From: Pollutimonas nitritireducens
Lineage (GTDB): Bacteria > Pseudomonadota > Gammaproteobacteria > Burkholderiales > Burkholderiaceae_B
NCBI RefSeq assembly: GCF_002849615.1
Contig: NZ_PDNV01000002.1
Span: 248,001 to 312,000 of the forward strand
Direction: 5' to 3'
DNA length: 64,000 nt
Position numbers and translations under genes: made by a program
Notes under the pieces: generated by a model
The model's input: the letters and a program-made list of their open reading frames with translations, nothing else
Database searches by the model: none
Told to the model about the DNA's origin: nothing
Shown: positions 17,221 through 25,696 of the stretch, piece after piece
How the letters are laid out: each line of letters begins with the position of its first letter
Numbering within the stretch: position 1 is the first letter of the stretch

Positions 17221-18063
17221 ATGAGTGTGATTGAAGAATATAGAGGCGGCCCTGCCGTTTCTATGGCCACCGATTCGCAAGAAAGCTCCCATAGCGATGC
17301 GGCGGCTATAAGCATTCAAGGTGTGGAGGTTCGCTACGGCGAGTTACTAGCCTTACAAAAGGTTAATCTGCACATTCAGCCCCGGGAATTTATATGCTTG
17401 CTAGGCCCATCCGGCTGCGGCAAAACGACGCTTCTGAATGTTATTGCAGGCTTCGTGCACCCCACGAATGGACGGGCGCTCACGTACGGGCGTGCCATCG
17501 AAGAGCCCGGCCCTGACCGAGGAATGGTATTCCAAGAGTACGGCTTGTTCCCCTGGCTGACTGTCAGGAAAAATATTCAGTACGGACCTAAGCTTAAGGG
17601 CAGCTGCAGCACAGAGCTGGACGAGATTGCAAATAAATACAGCAAGATGGTAGGCCTTGAGCGATTTTGCGACAGCTACCCAGGCCAATTATCTGGCGGG
17701 ATGCGGCAGCGCGCAGCTATTGCGCGAGCGTTGGCCAATCAACCAAACATCCTGCTCATGGATGAGCCCTTTGGCGCGCTGGACGCTATGACACGGCAGT
17801 CTCTCCAAGAAGAACTTTTACAAATTTGGGAACTTGAGCGTAAGACCTTGGTGTTCGTTACGCACAGCATTGCCGAAGCGGTTTTTCTTGCTGACAAAAT
17901 TATTGTGATGTCTGCCCACCCTGGAAGAATCGAACACATTGTCGATAACACTATCGCGCGTCCCAGAAATCGAACGGCCGACGCACACTTTCAGATGTGT
18001 CGCCATATTGAACTGCTTTTCCAGGGAGCAGGCAAATGCGGCAACACACGTCCGGGAGAGTGA
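17221..18063 (+). CDS. ABC transporter ATP-binding protein, nitrate/sulfonate/taurine (SsuB/TauB) type
   Basis: The ATPase of an importer. Walker A GPSGCGKTTLLN, Q-loop MVFQEYGLFPWLT, signature LSGGMRQRAAIARAL, Walker B ILLMDEPFGALDA and the H-loop VFVTHSIAEAVFLAD are all present. It has 280 residues, with a 30-residue N-terminal extension. First gene of a plus operon; its stop overlaps the permease start by 28 bases. The leader at 17.1-17.2 kb carries repeated TAGTTG/CAACT elements. The WLTVRKNI pattern fits the TauB/SsuB/NrtD family; the ligand is unknown. Confidence 0.9.
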   Translation: MSVIEEYRGGPAVSMATDSQESSHSDAAAISIQGVEVRYGELLALQKVNLHIQPREFICLLGPSGCGKTTLLNVIAGFVHPTNGRALTYGRAIEEPGPDRGMVFQEYGLFPWLTVRKNIQYGPKLKGSCSTELDEIANKYSKMVGLERFCDSYPGQLSGGMRQRAAIARALANQPNILLMDEPFGALDAMTRQSLQEELLQIWELERKTLVFVTHSIAEAVFLADKIIVMSAHPGRIEHIVDNTIARPRNRTADAHFQMCRHIELLFQGAGKCGNTRPGE

Positions 18064-18878
18064 AAGTGACAGGTAACAGCGGCAATGGATTAGTTCCTAA
18101 GGCCACATTGGCTCACAGGGACACAATGGGAATGGGGCAGACTTCACTGGCCTTCCTTTCAATCAGCATCGTGCTTGTCCTGTGGTCAGCAGCAAGTCAC
18201 TTTGGCTTGCTTAATGCCACCCTCGTTCCCTCCCCGCTGGACGTAGCCAGGTCGGCCCTTGTAGCCATACGCGACGGAACACTGCTACACAACACAACTG
18301 TCAGTATCGGCAGGGTGCTCGTGGGATTTTTTCTAGCCCTGATCATTGCCATTCCTGCCGGTATGCTAATGAGCATGTCGCGATTAATTCAAGGCATGAC
18401 AGAGCCGCTCGTCGAACTACTAAGGCCTATCCCTCCGATTGCACTCATTCCCCTGGCTATCCTCTGGTTTGGTATTGGCGAAGCGTCCAAAGTCGCCATC
18501 ATTGCTTACGGCGCCTTTTTCCCAATTTTTGTTAGCACACTCGCCGGCTTTCGTGATGCCGACCCTGTGCACATCGGAGCCGCACGTACGCTCGGCGCAA
18601 ACCGCTACGAGGTATTTCGCGATGTCGTGTTGCCAACTGCTTACCCACAAATAGTGACCGGCGCCCGTCTAGGAATGAGCATGGCATTTATTGTCTTGGT
18701 AGCGGCTGAGCTGATCGCCTCAAGCGCCGGCTTGGGCCACATGATTAATTACGGACGCATTACCTTCAGAACCGATGAAATCTTCGTCGGTATTTCCACA
18801 ATTGGCATTCTTGGCTTTGCACTAAACAAGGGACTGCTCGTATTGGAAAGGAGAATTGTTCGATGGAAATTTCTATGA
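18036..18878 (+). CDS. ABC transporter permease, SsuC/TauC type
   Basis: Inner-membrane permease with about six hydrophobic segments and the coupling-helix EAA-type motif (GAARTLGANRYEVFRDVVLP). The start at ATG 18036 follows GGGAG; a GTG at 18066 is possible. It has 280 residues. It overlaps the ATPase gene upstream and the hydrolase gene downstream (16 bases), showing tight coupling. Confidence 0.88.
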   Translation: MRQHTSGRVKVTGNSGNGLVPKATLAHRDTMGMGQTSLAFLSISIVLVLWSAASHFGLLNATLVPSPLDVARSALVAIRDGTLLHNTTVSIGRVLVGFFLALIIAIPAGMLMSMSRLIQGMTEPLVELLRPIPPIALIPLAILWFGIGEASKVAIIAYGAFFPIFVSTLAGFRDADPVHIGAARTLGANRYEVFRDVVLPTAYPQIVTGARLGMSMAFIVLVAAELIASSAGLGHMINYGRITFRTDEIFVGISTIGILGFALNKGLLVLERRIVRWKFL

Positions 18879-19810
18879 TACGGACCTCACAACAGCAGAC
18901 CGACGACGCTGTTCGCACCGGATATTTTACGTGTGAAGATGGCGTACGCCTCTATTACGAAGACATTGGTAAAGGTGCTCCTATCATCTTTGCTCATGAA
19001 TTTGCAGGTGATATGCGCATCTGGGCGCCTCAGGTCAGCTATTTTTCGCGTGATTTCCGCGTGGTTACATTTAATGCTCGTGGTTACCCCCCTTCTGACG
19101 TGCCCACAGACCCATCACTCTATAGCCTTGACATCGCAGTACGTGATATCGCCACACTTATTAAGCATCTAGATCTAGGTAACGCGCATGTCGTCGGCTT
19201 CTCAATGGGTTCATTTGCTGCTTTGTTCCTAGGATTACGCTATCCGGATCTGGCGCGCTCAGTGACCCCCGTTTGTTGCGGCTATGGCGCCGAGAAGGCC
19301 TGGGGCGCCATTCATAAAAGCAACTTCCTGGAACTTGCAGGTTTACTGGAAAACGATGAGACGGCCGACCAAGCCTCTGATCGTTACGCCAATGGGGCGA
19401 CCCGGATGCAGTACAAACAAAAAGACCCAAAAGGCTGGGCAGAGTTTGCATTGCAGTTCAGACAGCTTTCTCGTAAGGGGCGGGCCATGACGTTACGCCA
19501 TGTTCTGGCCACTCGACCTTCTATTTACGAATTTGCGGACGATTTCAAGAACATGGAAGTACCCGTGCTGCTGATAACCGGCGATGAAGACGAGCAAACA
19601 CTTCAACCCGGCTTTTTCCTGAAAAAACATATCCCGAATCTGGGTCTTTGTGTGCTGCCACGATGTGGTCACACTGTCCACCTGGAAGAGCAAGGTGTTT
19701 TCAATAGCATTTTGTACGATTTTATTTCATCCATCGAAATGAACACATGGAAACCGCGTGCGCCAGGCTCGTTCGCCACGGCGCACTATCTGGAGCCCGA
19801 TCAGGCTTAA
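18863..19810 (+). CDS. Alpha/beta hydrolase
   Basis: A cytoplasmic alpha/beta-hydrolase of 315 residues. The nucleophile elbow is GFSMGS, with oxyanion region FAHEFAGDMRIW, acid in LLITGDED and His in PRCGHTVHLEE. AAGGAG precedes ATG 18863, which lies inside the permease gene. Its place between permease and amidase genes suggests it opens an ester, lactone or other hydrolysable bond in the imported compound. Family is firm; substrate unknown. Confidence 0.82.
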   Translation: MEISMIRTSQQQTDDAVRTGYFTCEDGVRLYYEDIGKGAPIIFAHEFAGDMRIWAPQVSYFSRDFRVVTFNARGYPPSDVPTDPSLYSLDIAVRDIATLIKHLDLGNAHVVGFSMGSFAALFLGLRYPDLARSVTPVCCGYGAEKAWGAIHKSNFLELAGLLENDETADQASDRYANGATRMQYKQKDPKGWAEFALQFRQLSRKGRAMTLRHVLATRPSIYEFADDFKNMEVPVLLITGDEDEQTLQPGFFLKKHIPNLGLCVLPRCGHTVHLEEQGVFNSILYDFISSIEMNTWKPRAPGSFATAHYLEPDQA

Positions 19811-19836
19811 GCGCACAAGGAAACATCTCCCGCATC

Positions 19837-20043
19837 ATGACCACTAATTCTGATTCCTCGTTAGACACGTCGGTTATCACGAGCTACCCGTCCGATCCCC
19901 AACGTTGTCAAAAAATCGCTCGCCGCACAACGCAACTTAGCGAGCGAGTGGCAATATTGGCCGAACAACTCTCGTTAGATCATGAGCCATGGGGCTACAC
20001 CGAAAAACTGCTTCACTTCGGAAAAGACCATGAGCGAGAATGA
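19837..20043 (+). CDS. Unrecognised 68-residue protein coupled to the third amidase
   Basis: ATG 19837 opens a 68-codon frame whose last 14 bases overlap the amidase start (ATG 20030). I do not recognise the family. The sequence is polar with a helical middle (CQKIARRTTQLSERVAILAE) and ends in YTEKLLHFGKDHERE; there is no signal peptide or membrane segment. An AAGGAAA at about 19817-19823 is a rather distant ribosome binding site. Size and position recall AtzG, the GatC-like partner that precedes and stabilises the amidase AtzE, but I cannot show similarity. It may instead be a leader for translational coupling. Confidence 0.5.
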   Translation: MTTNSDSSLDTSVITSYPSDPQRCQKIARRTTQLSERVAILAEQLSLDHEPWGYTEKLLHFGKDHERE

Positions 20044-21472
20044 TGATCTGCTCGCTCTAACTATTTCAGAGATATTTCCGCTGTTGATTCGTGGCGATAT
20101 ATGCGCGACAGGGTTGGTAGATGCAAGTCAAAAACGCATACATCAGCTAAACCCTACGCTGAATGCTGTGCTGAGCCTCCGACAGGCCGCGTCCAGCGAA
20201 GCTCAGGCTATCGACAAATTCCTTGAAGGCCAGACCCGCACCGCCCCCCTGGCCGGTATACCGCTGGCCCACAAAGACATGTTTTACAGAAAGGGCGAAA
20301 CCAGCACGTTCGGCGCCCATGAGGCATTCTGGAAAACAGGAGTTACCACTTCCACTGTCAAAACTAAACTGGATGATAGTCTTGCGGTTGATGTCGCAAC
20401 GTTACACATGGCCGAGTTTGCCTCCGGTCCCACAGGCGAGAATATCCATCACGGGCGATGCCTAAACCCATGGTCCATCGAGCATCTGAGCGGGGGCTCT
20501 TCAAGCGGTTCCGCAGTCGCCGTTGCCAGCAGAATGGTTTATGGCTCAATTGGCTCGGATACGGGTGGGTCGATACGAGTACCTTCTGCGCTATGTGGTG
20601 TCACCGGCCTGAAGCCTACGACAGGTCGTGTAAGCCGCTACGGAGCCATGGCCAGGGCCTGGACACAGGACAGTATCGGACCCATCGCGCGCTCAGCGGA
20701 AGATTGCGGCTTGTTGCTCGAAGCAATCACCGGCCCTGATCCTCGAGACCCCTTGTCCGCACTGAACGCCCCAAATCTTACTCTCCAAATGAGTCCTGAT
20801 CGAGTGATTCACATTGGTGTACTCGACGCTCTTATGGCAGAGGCCGACAGCGACGTACTACGTTGTGTCAGTAACGCAATAAAGGATCTCTCGAGCAAAA
20901 ACTTCCAGATTAAATCAGCCAACTGGGCGGATATTGAGAATGTTCAAGCGCTCGCTGAACTGACTCATAAAGCAGAATCAACGGCACTGCATGATCACTC
21001 AGTCAGAAAGTCACCTGATAAATACAGCGAGGCTATTCGACGACGATTTGAAGAAGGCACGATGATTTCAGCCGTACGTTACCTCCAAGCCCATTCGATG
21101 CGTTCGTTGATGACAGAACAGTTCGTGCGAGACGTCATGAAATCCTGTGATGTGATTGCAATTCCGACGGTGGCCTGCGTGGCTCCTGCAGCGCTGACCC
21201 TGACACGCGGCATTGACGGGAACGAACAATTGTTAGGTCGCTTGACCCGCTTCACCAGACCCTTTAACTACCTGGGCCTACCGGCTTTGACTATTCCTTG
21301 TGGATTTGGCCTTGGTAGCCTTCCTGTGGGGCTGCAATTAATCGGGCGTCCATTCGATGAAGCAATGCTGCTTTATGTTGGCCGCTTCTATCAAACTATT
21401 ACTGATTGGCACAAACATAAGCCAAATCCACCGTCCGTCGCGTGCGGCCAAAATCATGGCTCATCGGCGTAA
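20030..21472 (+). CDS. Amidase signature family protein, GatA-like
   Basis: The third amidase, 480 residues from ATG 20030. Triad: Lys in GIPLAHKDMFYRKG, cis-Ser in GGSSSGSAVAVASR and nucleophile Ser in GSDTGGSIRVPSALCG, followed by GLKPTTGRVSRYGAMA, all close to GatA/AtzE-type amidases. An upstream start at 19982 is possible but has no ribosome binding site; GGAAAAG precedes ATG 20030. It overlaps the 68-residue gene and is followed after 20 bases by the ABC binding protein. No gatB is present, so a catabolic amidase is more likely than tRNA amidotransferase. Confidence 0.88.
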   Translation: MSENDDLLALTISEIFPLLIRGDICATGLVDASQKRIHQLNPTLNAVLSLRQAASSEAQAIDKFLEGQTRTAPLAGIPLAHKDMFYRKGETSTFGAHEAFWKTGVTTSTVKTKLDDSLAVDVATLHMAEFASGPTGENIHHGRCLNPWSIEHLSGGSSSGSAVAVASRMVYGSIGSDTGGSIRVPSALCGVTGLKPTTGRVSRYGAMARAWTQDSIGPIARSAEDCGLLLEAITGPDPRDPLSALNAPNLTLQMSPDRVIHIGVLDALMAEADSDVLRCVSNAIKDLSSKNFQIKSANWADIENVQALAELTHKAESTALHDHSVRKSPDKYSEAIRRRFEEGTMISAVRYLQAHSMRSLMTEQFVRDVMKSCDVIAIPTVACVAPAALTLTRGIDGNEQLLGRLTRFTRPFNYLGLPALTIPCGFGLGSLPVGLQLIGRPFDEAMLLYVGRFYQTITDWHKHKPNPPSVACGQNHGSSA

Positions 21473-21492
21473 CATCACCCAGGAGATTAACC

Positions 21493-22488
21493 ATGTTGCA
21501 ATCAATCTTGTCCCTTGCGCTTAGCATGTGCGTACTCATGACAACCAGCTATGTCAACGCAGCCACGGTCAACGTTGGAACATCCAGAGATCCAAACAAT
21601 GGAGCACAAGTGCTTATTGCAGAACAGAAAGGATTCTTCGAAGCCGCCGGGCTCGATGTGTCTGTAAAGTACTTTCCCTCCGGAGGTGACCTCATGAGCG
21701 CCTTTGTTGGTGGCAGTATTGATTACGGCAGCTCCGGTGCGATTCCCATACTCACAGTACGCGCTCGTCCATTTCCCTTAAAAGTCATCGCTCAGATGTC
21801 GGATATTTCCGGTGCACAGCATCTGATAGTCAAAGAGGGTACGAAAAGCCTCGACGAGCTTAAGGGTAAGAAAATTGGCGTCATGCTGGGTACCGCGTCC
21901 GAGGCGTTCTATAAAGTCATCATCGAGAAATATGAGCTGGACGCCGACAGTCTGACCGTCGTCAACATGGACCCGACTGATATGACCACAGCATTTATCC
22001 GGGGCGACGTAGAAGCCATCGTGCTTTGGGAGCCAGTCGCCACCAACGCTCGTAAGTTGGGCAAAGGAAAAACGCTAATCAGCGCCACCAACGACTATCG
22101 CGGCGCCACACCCGAAGCCAAGCGAATATATGGCGATCACAGCCTCCTGTTTGCCAACGAAAAAACCATTGAGAGTCAACCAGAAGTAGCCTCCGCAATG
22201 ATTGAGGCCCTCAAAAAGGCGTCTGAGTTCATCCAGAATAATCGTGATGAGGCCGTTGCCATCATGGCAAAAACCTACGTACTACAGCCACACGAAATGA
22301 ATGCCATTCTCGATATGAATAAGTATTCACTGGAAATCAGCGATCAGCTCATCAGCGACCTGGAAGTGTTGACAGACTTTCTCGTCACGAGCAAGCGCAT
22401 AAAGAAGGAGACAGATCCGCGCCAGATGATCGATACATCTGTCCTGAAAAAAGTCGACGCCGCTTTGGTGACTTGCTCTGGCTGCTAG
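21493..22488 (+). CDS. ABC transporter substrate-binding protein, NrtA/SsuA/TauA type
   Basis: Periplasmic binding protein for the ATPase and permease at 17.2-18.9 kb. ATG 21493 follows AGGAG. The signal peptide ends at about SYVNAAT; 331 residues. Marks of the NMT1/SsuA fold: LIAEQKGFFEAAGLDV, FPSGGDLMSAFVGGSIDYG, LKGKKIGVMLGTASE and IVLWEPVATNA. It is the last gene of the operon, an unusual place for the binding protein. No lipobox Cys is seen near the signal peptide end. Confidence 0.88.
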   Translation: MLQSILSLALSMCVLMTTSYVNAATVNVGTSRDPNNGAQVLIAEQKGFFEAAGLDVSVKYFPSGGDLMSAFVGGSIDYGSSGAIPILTVRARPFPLKVIAQMSDISGAQHLIVKEGTKSLDELKGKKIGVMLGTASEAFYKVIIEKYELDADSLTVVNMDPTDMTTAFIRGDVEAIVLWEPVATNARKLGKGKTLISATNDYRGATPEAKRIYGDHSLLFANEKTIESQPEVASAMIEALKKASEFIQNNRDEAVAIMAKTYVLQPHEMNAILDMNKYSLEISDQLISDLEVLTDFLVTSKRIKKETDPRQMIDTSVLKKVDAALVTCSGC

Positions 22489-22552
22489 CCCATTAAGATG
22501 GTGACCCCCCACCGCTACACCCCTTGGTAAGTCGAGTCTAAATAGTATCCTG

Positions 22553-22581
22553 CCATCCGTCATCATTGCGACGACGGATGG
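22553..22581. terminator. Hairpin between convergent genes, possible terminator
   Basis: CCATCCGTC (22553-22561) pairs perfectly with GACGGATGG (22573-22581) around an 11-base loop. It lies between the binding-protein stop and the 3' end of the TrmB-type regulator, so it could end both transcripts. The flanks are only mildly T-rich. Confidence 0.45.
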
Positions 22582-22599
22582 CGTTGTGTTACAGGAGGA

Positions 22600-23493
22600 T
22601 TACCGTTCCAAGCCGGTATTCTCATAAAATGAATCTATTTGGTCCGGTGTGTAGGCGTCGAGCCTTAATCGAGCCAGATAACGGCCGAACTCTGCCGTTA
22701 TCTGGTCTCCGAACTTCTGAAAGATCTCGGCCATATAATAATCGTGCCGTATCAGTGACGACGCCATGGTGACGATGGCAGGGCTTCGGGTACGGGCACC
22801 AACATACTGATCGGAAGCGTTCACGGTAATCATTTCGTTGAAGTCGATAACAATCGTGAAAAGGTTGTCTGCCTTCCCCATTCGTGTCCCATCATTTTCG
22901 TGAATGTAAACACGGCAGTTTTCGCTAAACTCGAACTCGGATTTATCTCTCCCGAACAGCACAATCATCACGCGCATGCCCTTCTTACGTGCAGCTTTTT
23001 TTAGCGCTGCTGCATGGTTTCGCAGGACGCTGTCAGACGCCTTAATCCAAATCGACGTTGTGGCCGAGCCGAGAAGTTTGTTTATTTCGTCAGCAGTACT
23101 TTCTTCACCGCGGAGAACCCAGACATACTGGTTCTCTACCTTTGGCGCGAGTCGCTCTAGGTTTGTCGCTGCGCGATTACAGGTGACCGCTGTCTGGGAG
23201 GCGAGCGATTCGAGCATGCTTCTTGGGTTCGCAGCCACATAGCATGTCGGATTCTCTGTAACGGGCAAGACGGCGCCCTTGCGTGCGAGCACTCCGAGCG
23301 CGCTATATGTGTTAGAGCGAGGAACCCCCGATGCCTTTGAGATTTCATAGGCCGTTTTTGGGACGCCAGCGGCCAACAACGTCTCAAGGTAGATCTTGGC
23401 TTCATACTCTGTGAAGCCTAAGGACTTTAAATCAGCAATCATATTATTATCACTAGCCAGCATCGGGCTGCTGGAGTCTTGCGATCCGCGCAA
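22600..23493 (-). CDS. TrmB-family transcriptional regulator
   Basis: A DNA-binding regulator with an N-terminal TrmB-type winged helix (LKSLGFTEYEAKIYLETLL, then YEISKASGVPRSNTYSALGVL). The C-terminal part resembles the phospholipase-D-like sensor domain of such regulators (VWVLRGEESTADEINKLL; IWIKASDSVLRNHAAALKKA). The start is uncertain: TTG 23493 has GAGAGG upstream, while ATG 23463 and ATG 23442 lack ribosome binding sites; the family usually begins near the 23442 Met. It is 276 to 297 residues. A dyad at 23518-23538 is a candidate autoregulatory site. It lies between the ABC/amidase operon and the TctCBA operon, so it may control either or both; the effector is unknown. Confidence 0.78.
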   Translation of the reverse strand: MRGSQDSSSPMLASDNNMIADLKSLGFTEYEAKIYLETLLAAGVPKTAYEISKASGVPRSNTYSALGVLARKGAVLPVTENPTCYVAANPRSMLESLASQTAVTCNRAATNLERLAPKVENQYVWVLRGEESTADEINKLLGSATTSIWIKASDSVLRNHAAALKKAARKKGMRVMIVLFGRDKSEFEFSENCRVYIHENDGTRMGKADNLFTIVIDFNEMITVNASDQYVGARTRSPAIVTMASSLIRHDYYMAEIFQKFGDQITAEFGRYLARLRLDAYTPDQIDSFYENTGLER

Positions 23494-23517
23494 ATTTTAC
23501 CTCTCTGAGCTCTACGG

Positions 23518-23538
23518 TAGTATCCGGAGAGAATACTA
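23518..23538. promoter_or_regulatory. Inverted repeat upstream of the TrmB-type regulator
   Basis: TAGTAT and ATACTA form perfect 6-bp arms around a 9-base centre, 25 bases upstream of the TTG start of the regulator. This suits autoregulation. It also faces the 172-base gap towards the TctA gene, whose 3' end is nearby. Function inferred. Confidence 0.4.
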
Positions 23539-23665
23539 TAAATCTAAAGCCGTATTACTGATTGTACTTGTCAGTGGTGATTTTCGCCTTATCTTATTGG
23601 AAAGGGCTTATTGTTGAGAGCGGCCGACCCTGTGGACCGCTCTCTAGTTGGCTTCGCGTGAAGGC

Positions 23666-25174
23666 TTACCCAGCCAAAGCAGGCTGTCGTTCCCCTCGTT
23701 CTCGCCGGTACCGCTTTATTAGCGGCACCAGGAATGACAAGACAGCGGCAAGCAGCAAGATAAGGCTGATCGGGCTGAGGAAGAAAATCGTGTGACTCCC
23801 GTCGGCCACCACAAGCGCCCTGCGGTAATTGGACTCCGCCATTGGAACCAGGACGAGTGCGAGAACAATCGGTGCGGTCGGAACATCTACTTTACGAAGA
23901 ATATACCCAATGATGCCGAAGATAAGCGTCACGTACACGGGAAACATCGAATTTGTAGAAGAGTAAGCACCAACGATCGATATTCCGATCACGATCGCCG
24001 CTAGAAGAGACTGAGGCACCTCGACAACTTTCACCCACAGCTTGGCTCCCATCAAGCCCACAACCACCATGAGTGGTACGCCGATAAGCAGAGAAGCAAA
24101 GATCGAATAAGGAATCTCTGGGTTGCTAATAAAAAGCATAGGCCCGGGTTGTATGCCCTGGATCATTAGCGCACCAATCAAGACAGCGGCAGTGGCGGAG
24201 CCTGGGACACCTAACGCCAGTAAAGGAGCGAGGGACCCCGAAACAGCAGCGTTATTAGCGGCTTCGGAGGCCGCGACACCGGCTGGATTACCTTCCCCGA
24301 ATGCCGGCAGGGCAGCTCCGTTTCGTCCCTTGGCATGGCCGTAAGCAATCAAAGAAGCGATTGTTGCGCCAGCACCCGGAATAACACCTATAAAGTACCC
24401 GATGCCGGAGCTACGCAGGATGGTACCGAGCAACGGCCGATAGCGCGAAAGATGGAGAGACCATACGTTTCCAATGCTCACCTTCAACGTTCTCGCAGCA
24501 GAACCCTCTAACATATATAGTGCTTCAGAGACCGCGTATAAGCCAAGGAGCATAGGTACTAACGGAATCCCTTCGAAGAAATCCGGAGTGGCCGCAAATC
24601 TGGGAATTCCCGTGACGGGATCCATGCCGATTACTGCTATACCGATTCCCAGAAAAAGCGCAAGTAATCCGCGTAGCACGGAGCTCCCGCCGAGGCTCGT
24701 CACCAAGCTTAAGCCGAACAATGCAAGAGCGAAGTACTCTGGCGGTCCGAACCTCAAAGCAAACTCCGAGAGCGGTACTGCGGTGCCGATCAACAGAACG
24801 GCGCTCAGAAAGGCTCCAATCCCTGAACTTATAATGGACACATGCAGCGCCCACCCCGCCTCGCCATTCTTGGCCATTGGGTAACCGTCCCAGGCTGTCG
24901 CAACTGCGGCAGCGGTGCCGGGTGTATTCAGTAGTACCGCGGTTATTGCCCCTGCGTATTCGGCGGCCATATAGAGGCCAATTAGGCCCACCATCGCTAC
25001 GACAGGATCAACGCCGTACGTGAACGGCACCAGGAGCGCTACGCCCAAGCTTGGTCCTAAACCGGGCATCGCGCCTATCACATAGCCAATCAGTGTGCCA
25101 CCAAACAGGGCAAGCAAGACATATGGACTGAGTACCAATCCAAATCCTGTAATAAGACTCTCTATCAAAGCCAA
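23666..25174 (-). CDS. Tripartite tricarboxylate transporter large permease TctA
   Basis: The large membrane subunit of a TTT importer, 502 residues with about 11-12 hydrophobic segments. Family motifs are GTLIGYVIGAMPGLGPSL near the N-terminus and IGVIPGAGATIASLIAYG in the middle, the two pseudo-symmetrical PGxGP/PGAG signatures. It lies three bases downstream of tctB on the minus strand; order tctC-tctB-tctA. It may also serve the two Bug receptors at 9-11 kb, which have no permease beside them. Confidence 0.92.
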   Translation of the reverse strand: MALIESLITGFGLVLSPYVLLALFGGTLIGYVIGAMPGLGPSLGVALLVPFTYGVDPVVAMVGLIGLYMAAEYAGAITAVLLNTPGTAAAVATAWDGYPMAKNGEAGWALHVSIISSGIGAFLSAVLLIGTAVPLSEFALRFGPPEYFALALFGLSLVTSLGGSSVLRGLLALFLGIGIAVIGMDPVTGIPRFAATPDFFEGIPLVPMLLGLYAVSEALYMLEGSAARTLKVSIGNVWSLHLSRYRPLLGTILRSSGIGYFIGVIPGAGATIASLIAYGHAKGRNGAALPAFGEGNPAGVAASEAANNAAVSGSLAPLLALGVPGSATAAVLIGALMIQGIQPGPMLFISNPEIPYSIFASLLIGVPLMVVVGLMGAKLWVKVVEVPQSLLAAIVIGISIVGAYSSTNSMFPVYVTLIFGIIGYILRKVDVPTAPIVLALVLVPMAESNYRRALVVADGSHTIFFLSPISLILLLAAVLSFLVPLIKRYRRERGERQPALAG

Positions 25175-25177
25175 CTC

Positions 25178-25696
25178 CTAGGGAAACTCGATGTCCAGCA
25201 GGAAAGAGAAGCACAGGTGCACAAATACCACGAAGCCAACAGCAGCCGAAACCAGCATGAGGGGGCGTCGCTCGCCGCCGGCGAACATGATAAGAGGCAC
25301 TACGACGCCGGAAGCGAAGTAAAACCCCATGCGGGGCATAGCTTCCACCCATAGGATAGTAAACAAAAGTGCAGCGAATACCCCGAGCGGCTTTCGTATA
25401 GCGACAGGTGGCATGTAGTTGGATTTCTGTCGAAACGCATGTACGATCAAGCCCAAACCAGTCAAAATTCCGCCGGCGGAAGCGATAAGCGGAACTCGAG
25501 CAGGGCCGACCTCTGCGTTATTAAATGGATCGGGAAAAGCCATGCTTAGCCATGCCATCCAGACAAAGCAGCATAGACTAATAATTGCTACGGCGACCAA
25601 CATGGCCCGTCCGTTCAAAAGCAATGTTGGTGGCGCTCTGTCCATTGATTCGGTCGTTACCGGTTTCACTGAGTGATCCCCAATTTGGTTAGCCAC
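25178..25696 (-). CDS. Tripartite tricarboxylate transporter small permease TctB
   Basis: The small membrane subunit, 172 residues with four clear hydrophobic segments and the TctB-like C-terminal half (VSAAVGFVVFVHLCFSFLL). Its start overlaps the receptor gene end by 31 bases, and its stop is three bases before tctA. The sequence is divergent, as usual for TctB; assignment rests on topology and gene order. Confidence 0.85.
   Translation of the reverse strand: MANQIGDHSVKPVTTESMDRAPPTLLLNGRAMLVAVAIISLCCFVWMAWLSMAFPDPFNNAEVGPARVPLIASAGGILTGLGLIVHAFRQKSNYMPPVAIRKPLGVFAALLFTILWVEAMPRMGFYFASGVVVPLIMFAGGERRPLMLVSAAVGFVVFVHLCFSFLLDIEFP

Noticed and set aside
20030-21472. Reading the third amidase as GatA of tRNA amidotransferase
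   Set aside because: No gatB or gatC nearby and it is embedded in an ABC importer operon; a catabolic amidase fits better.
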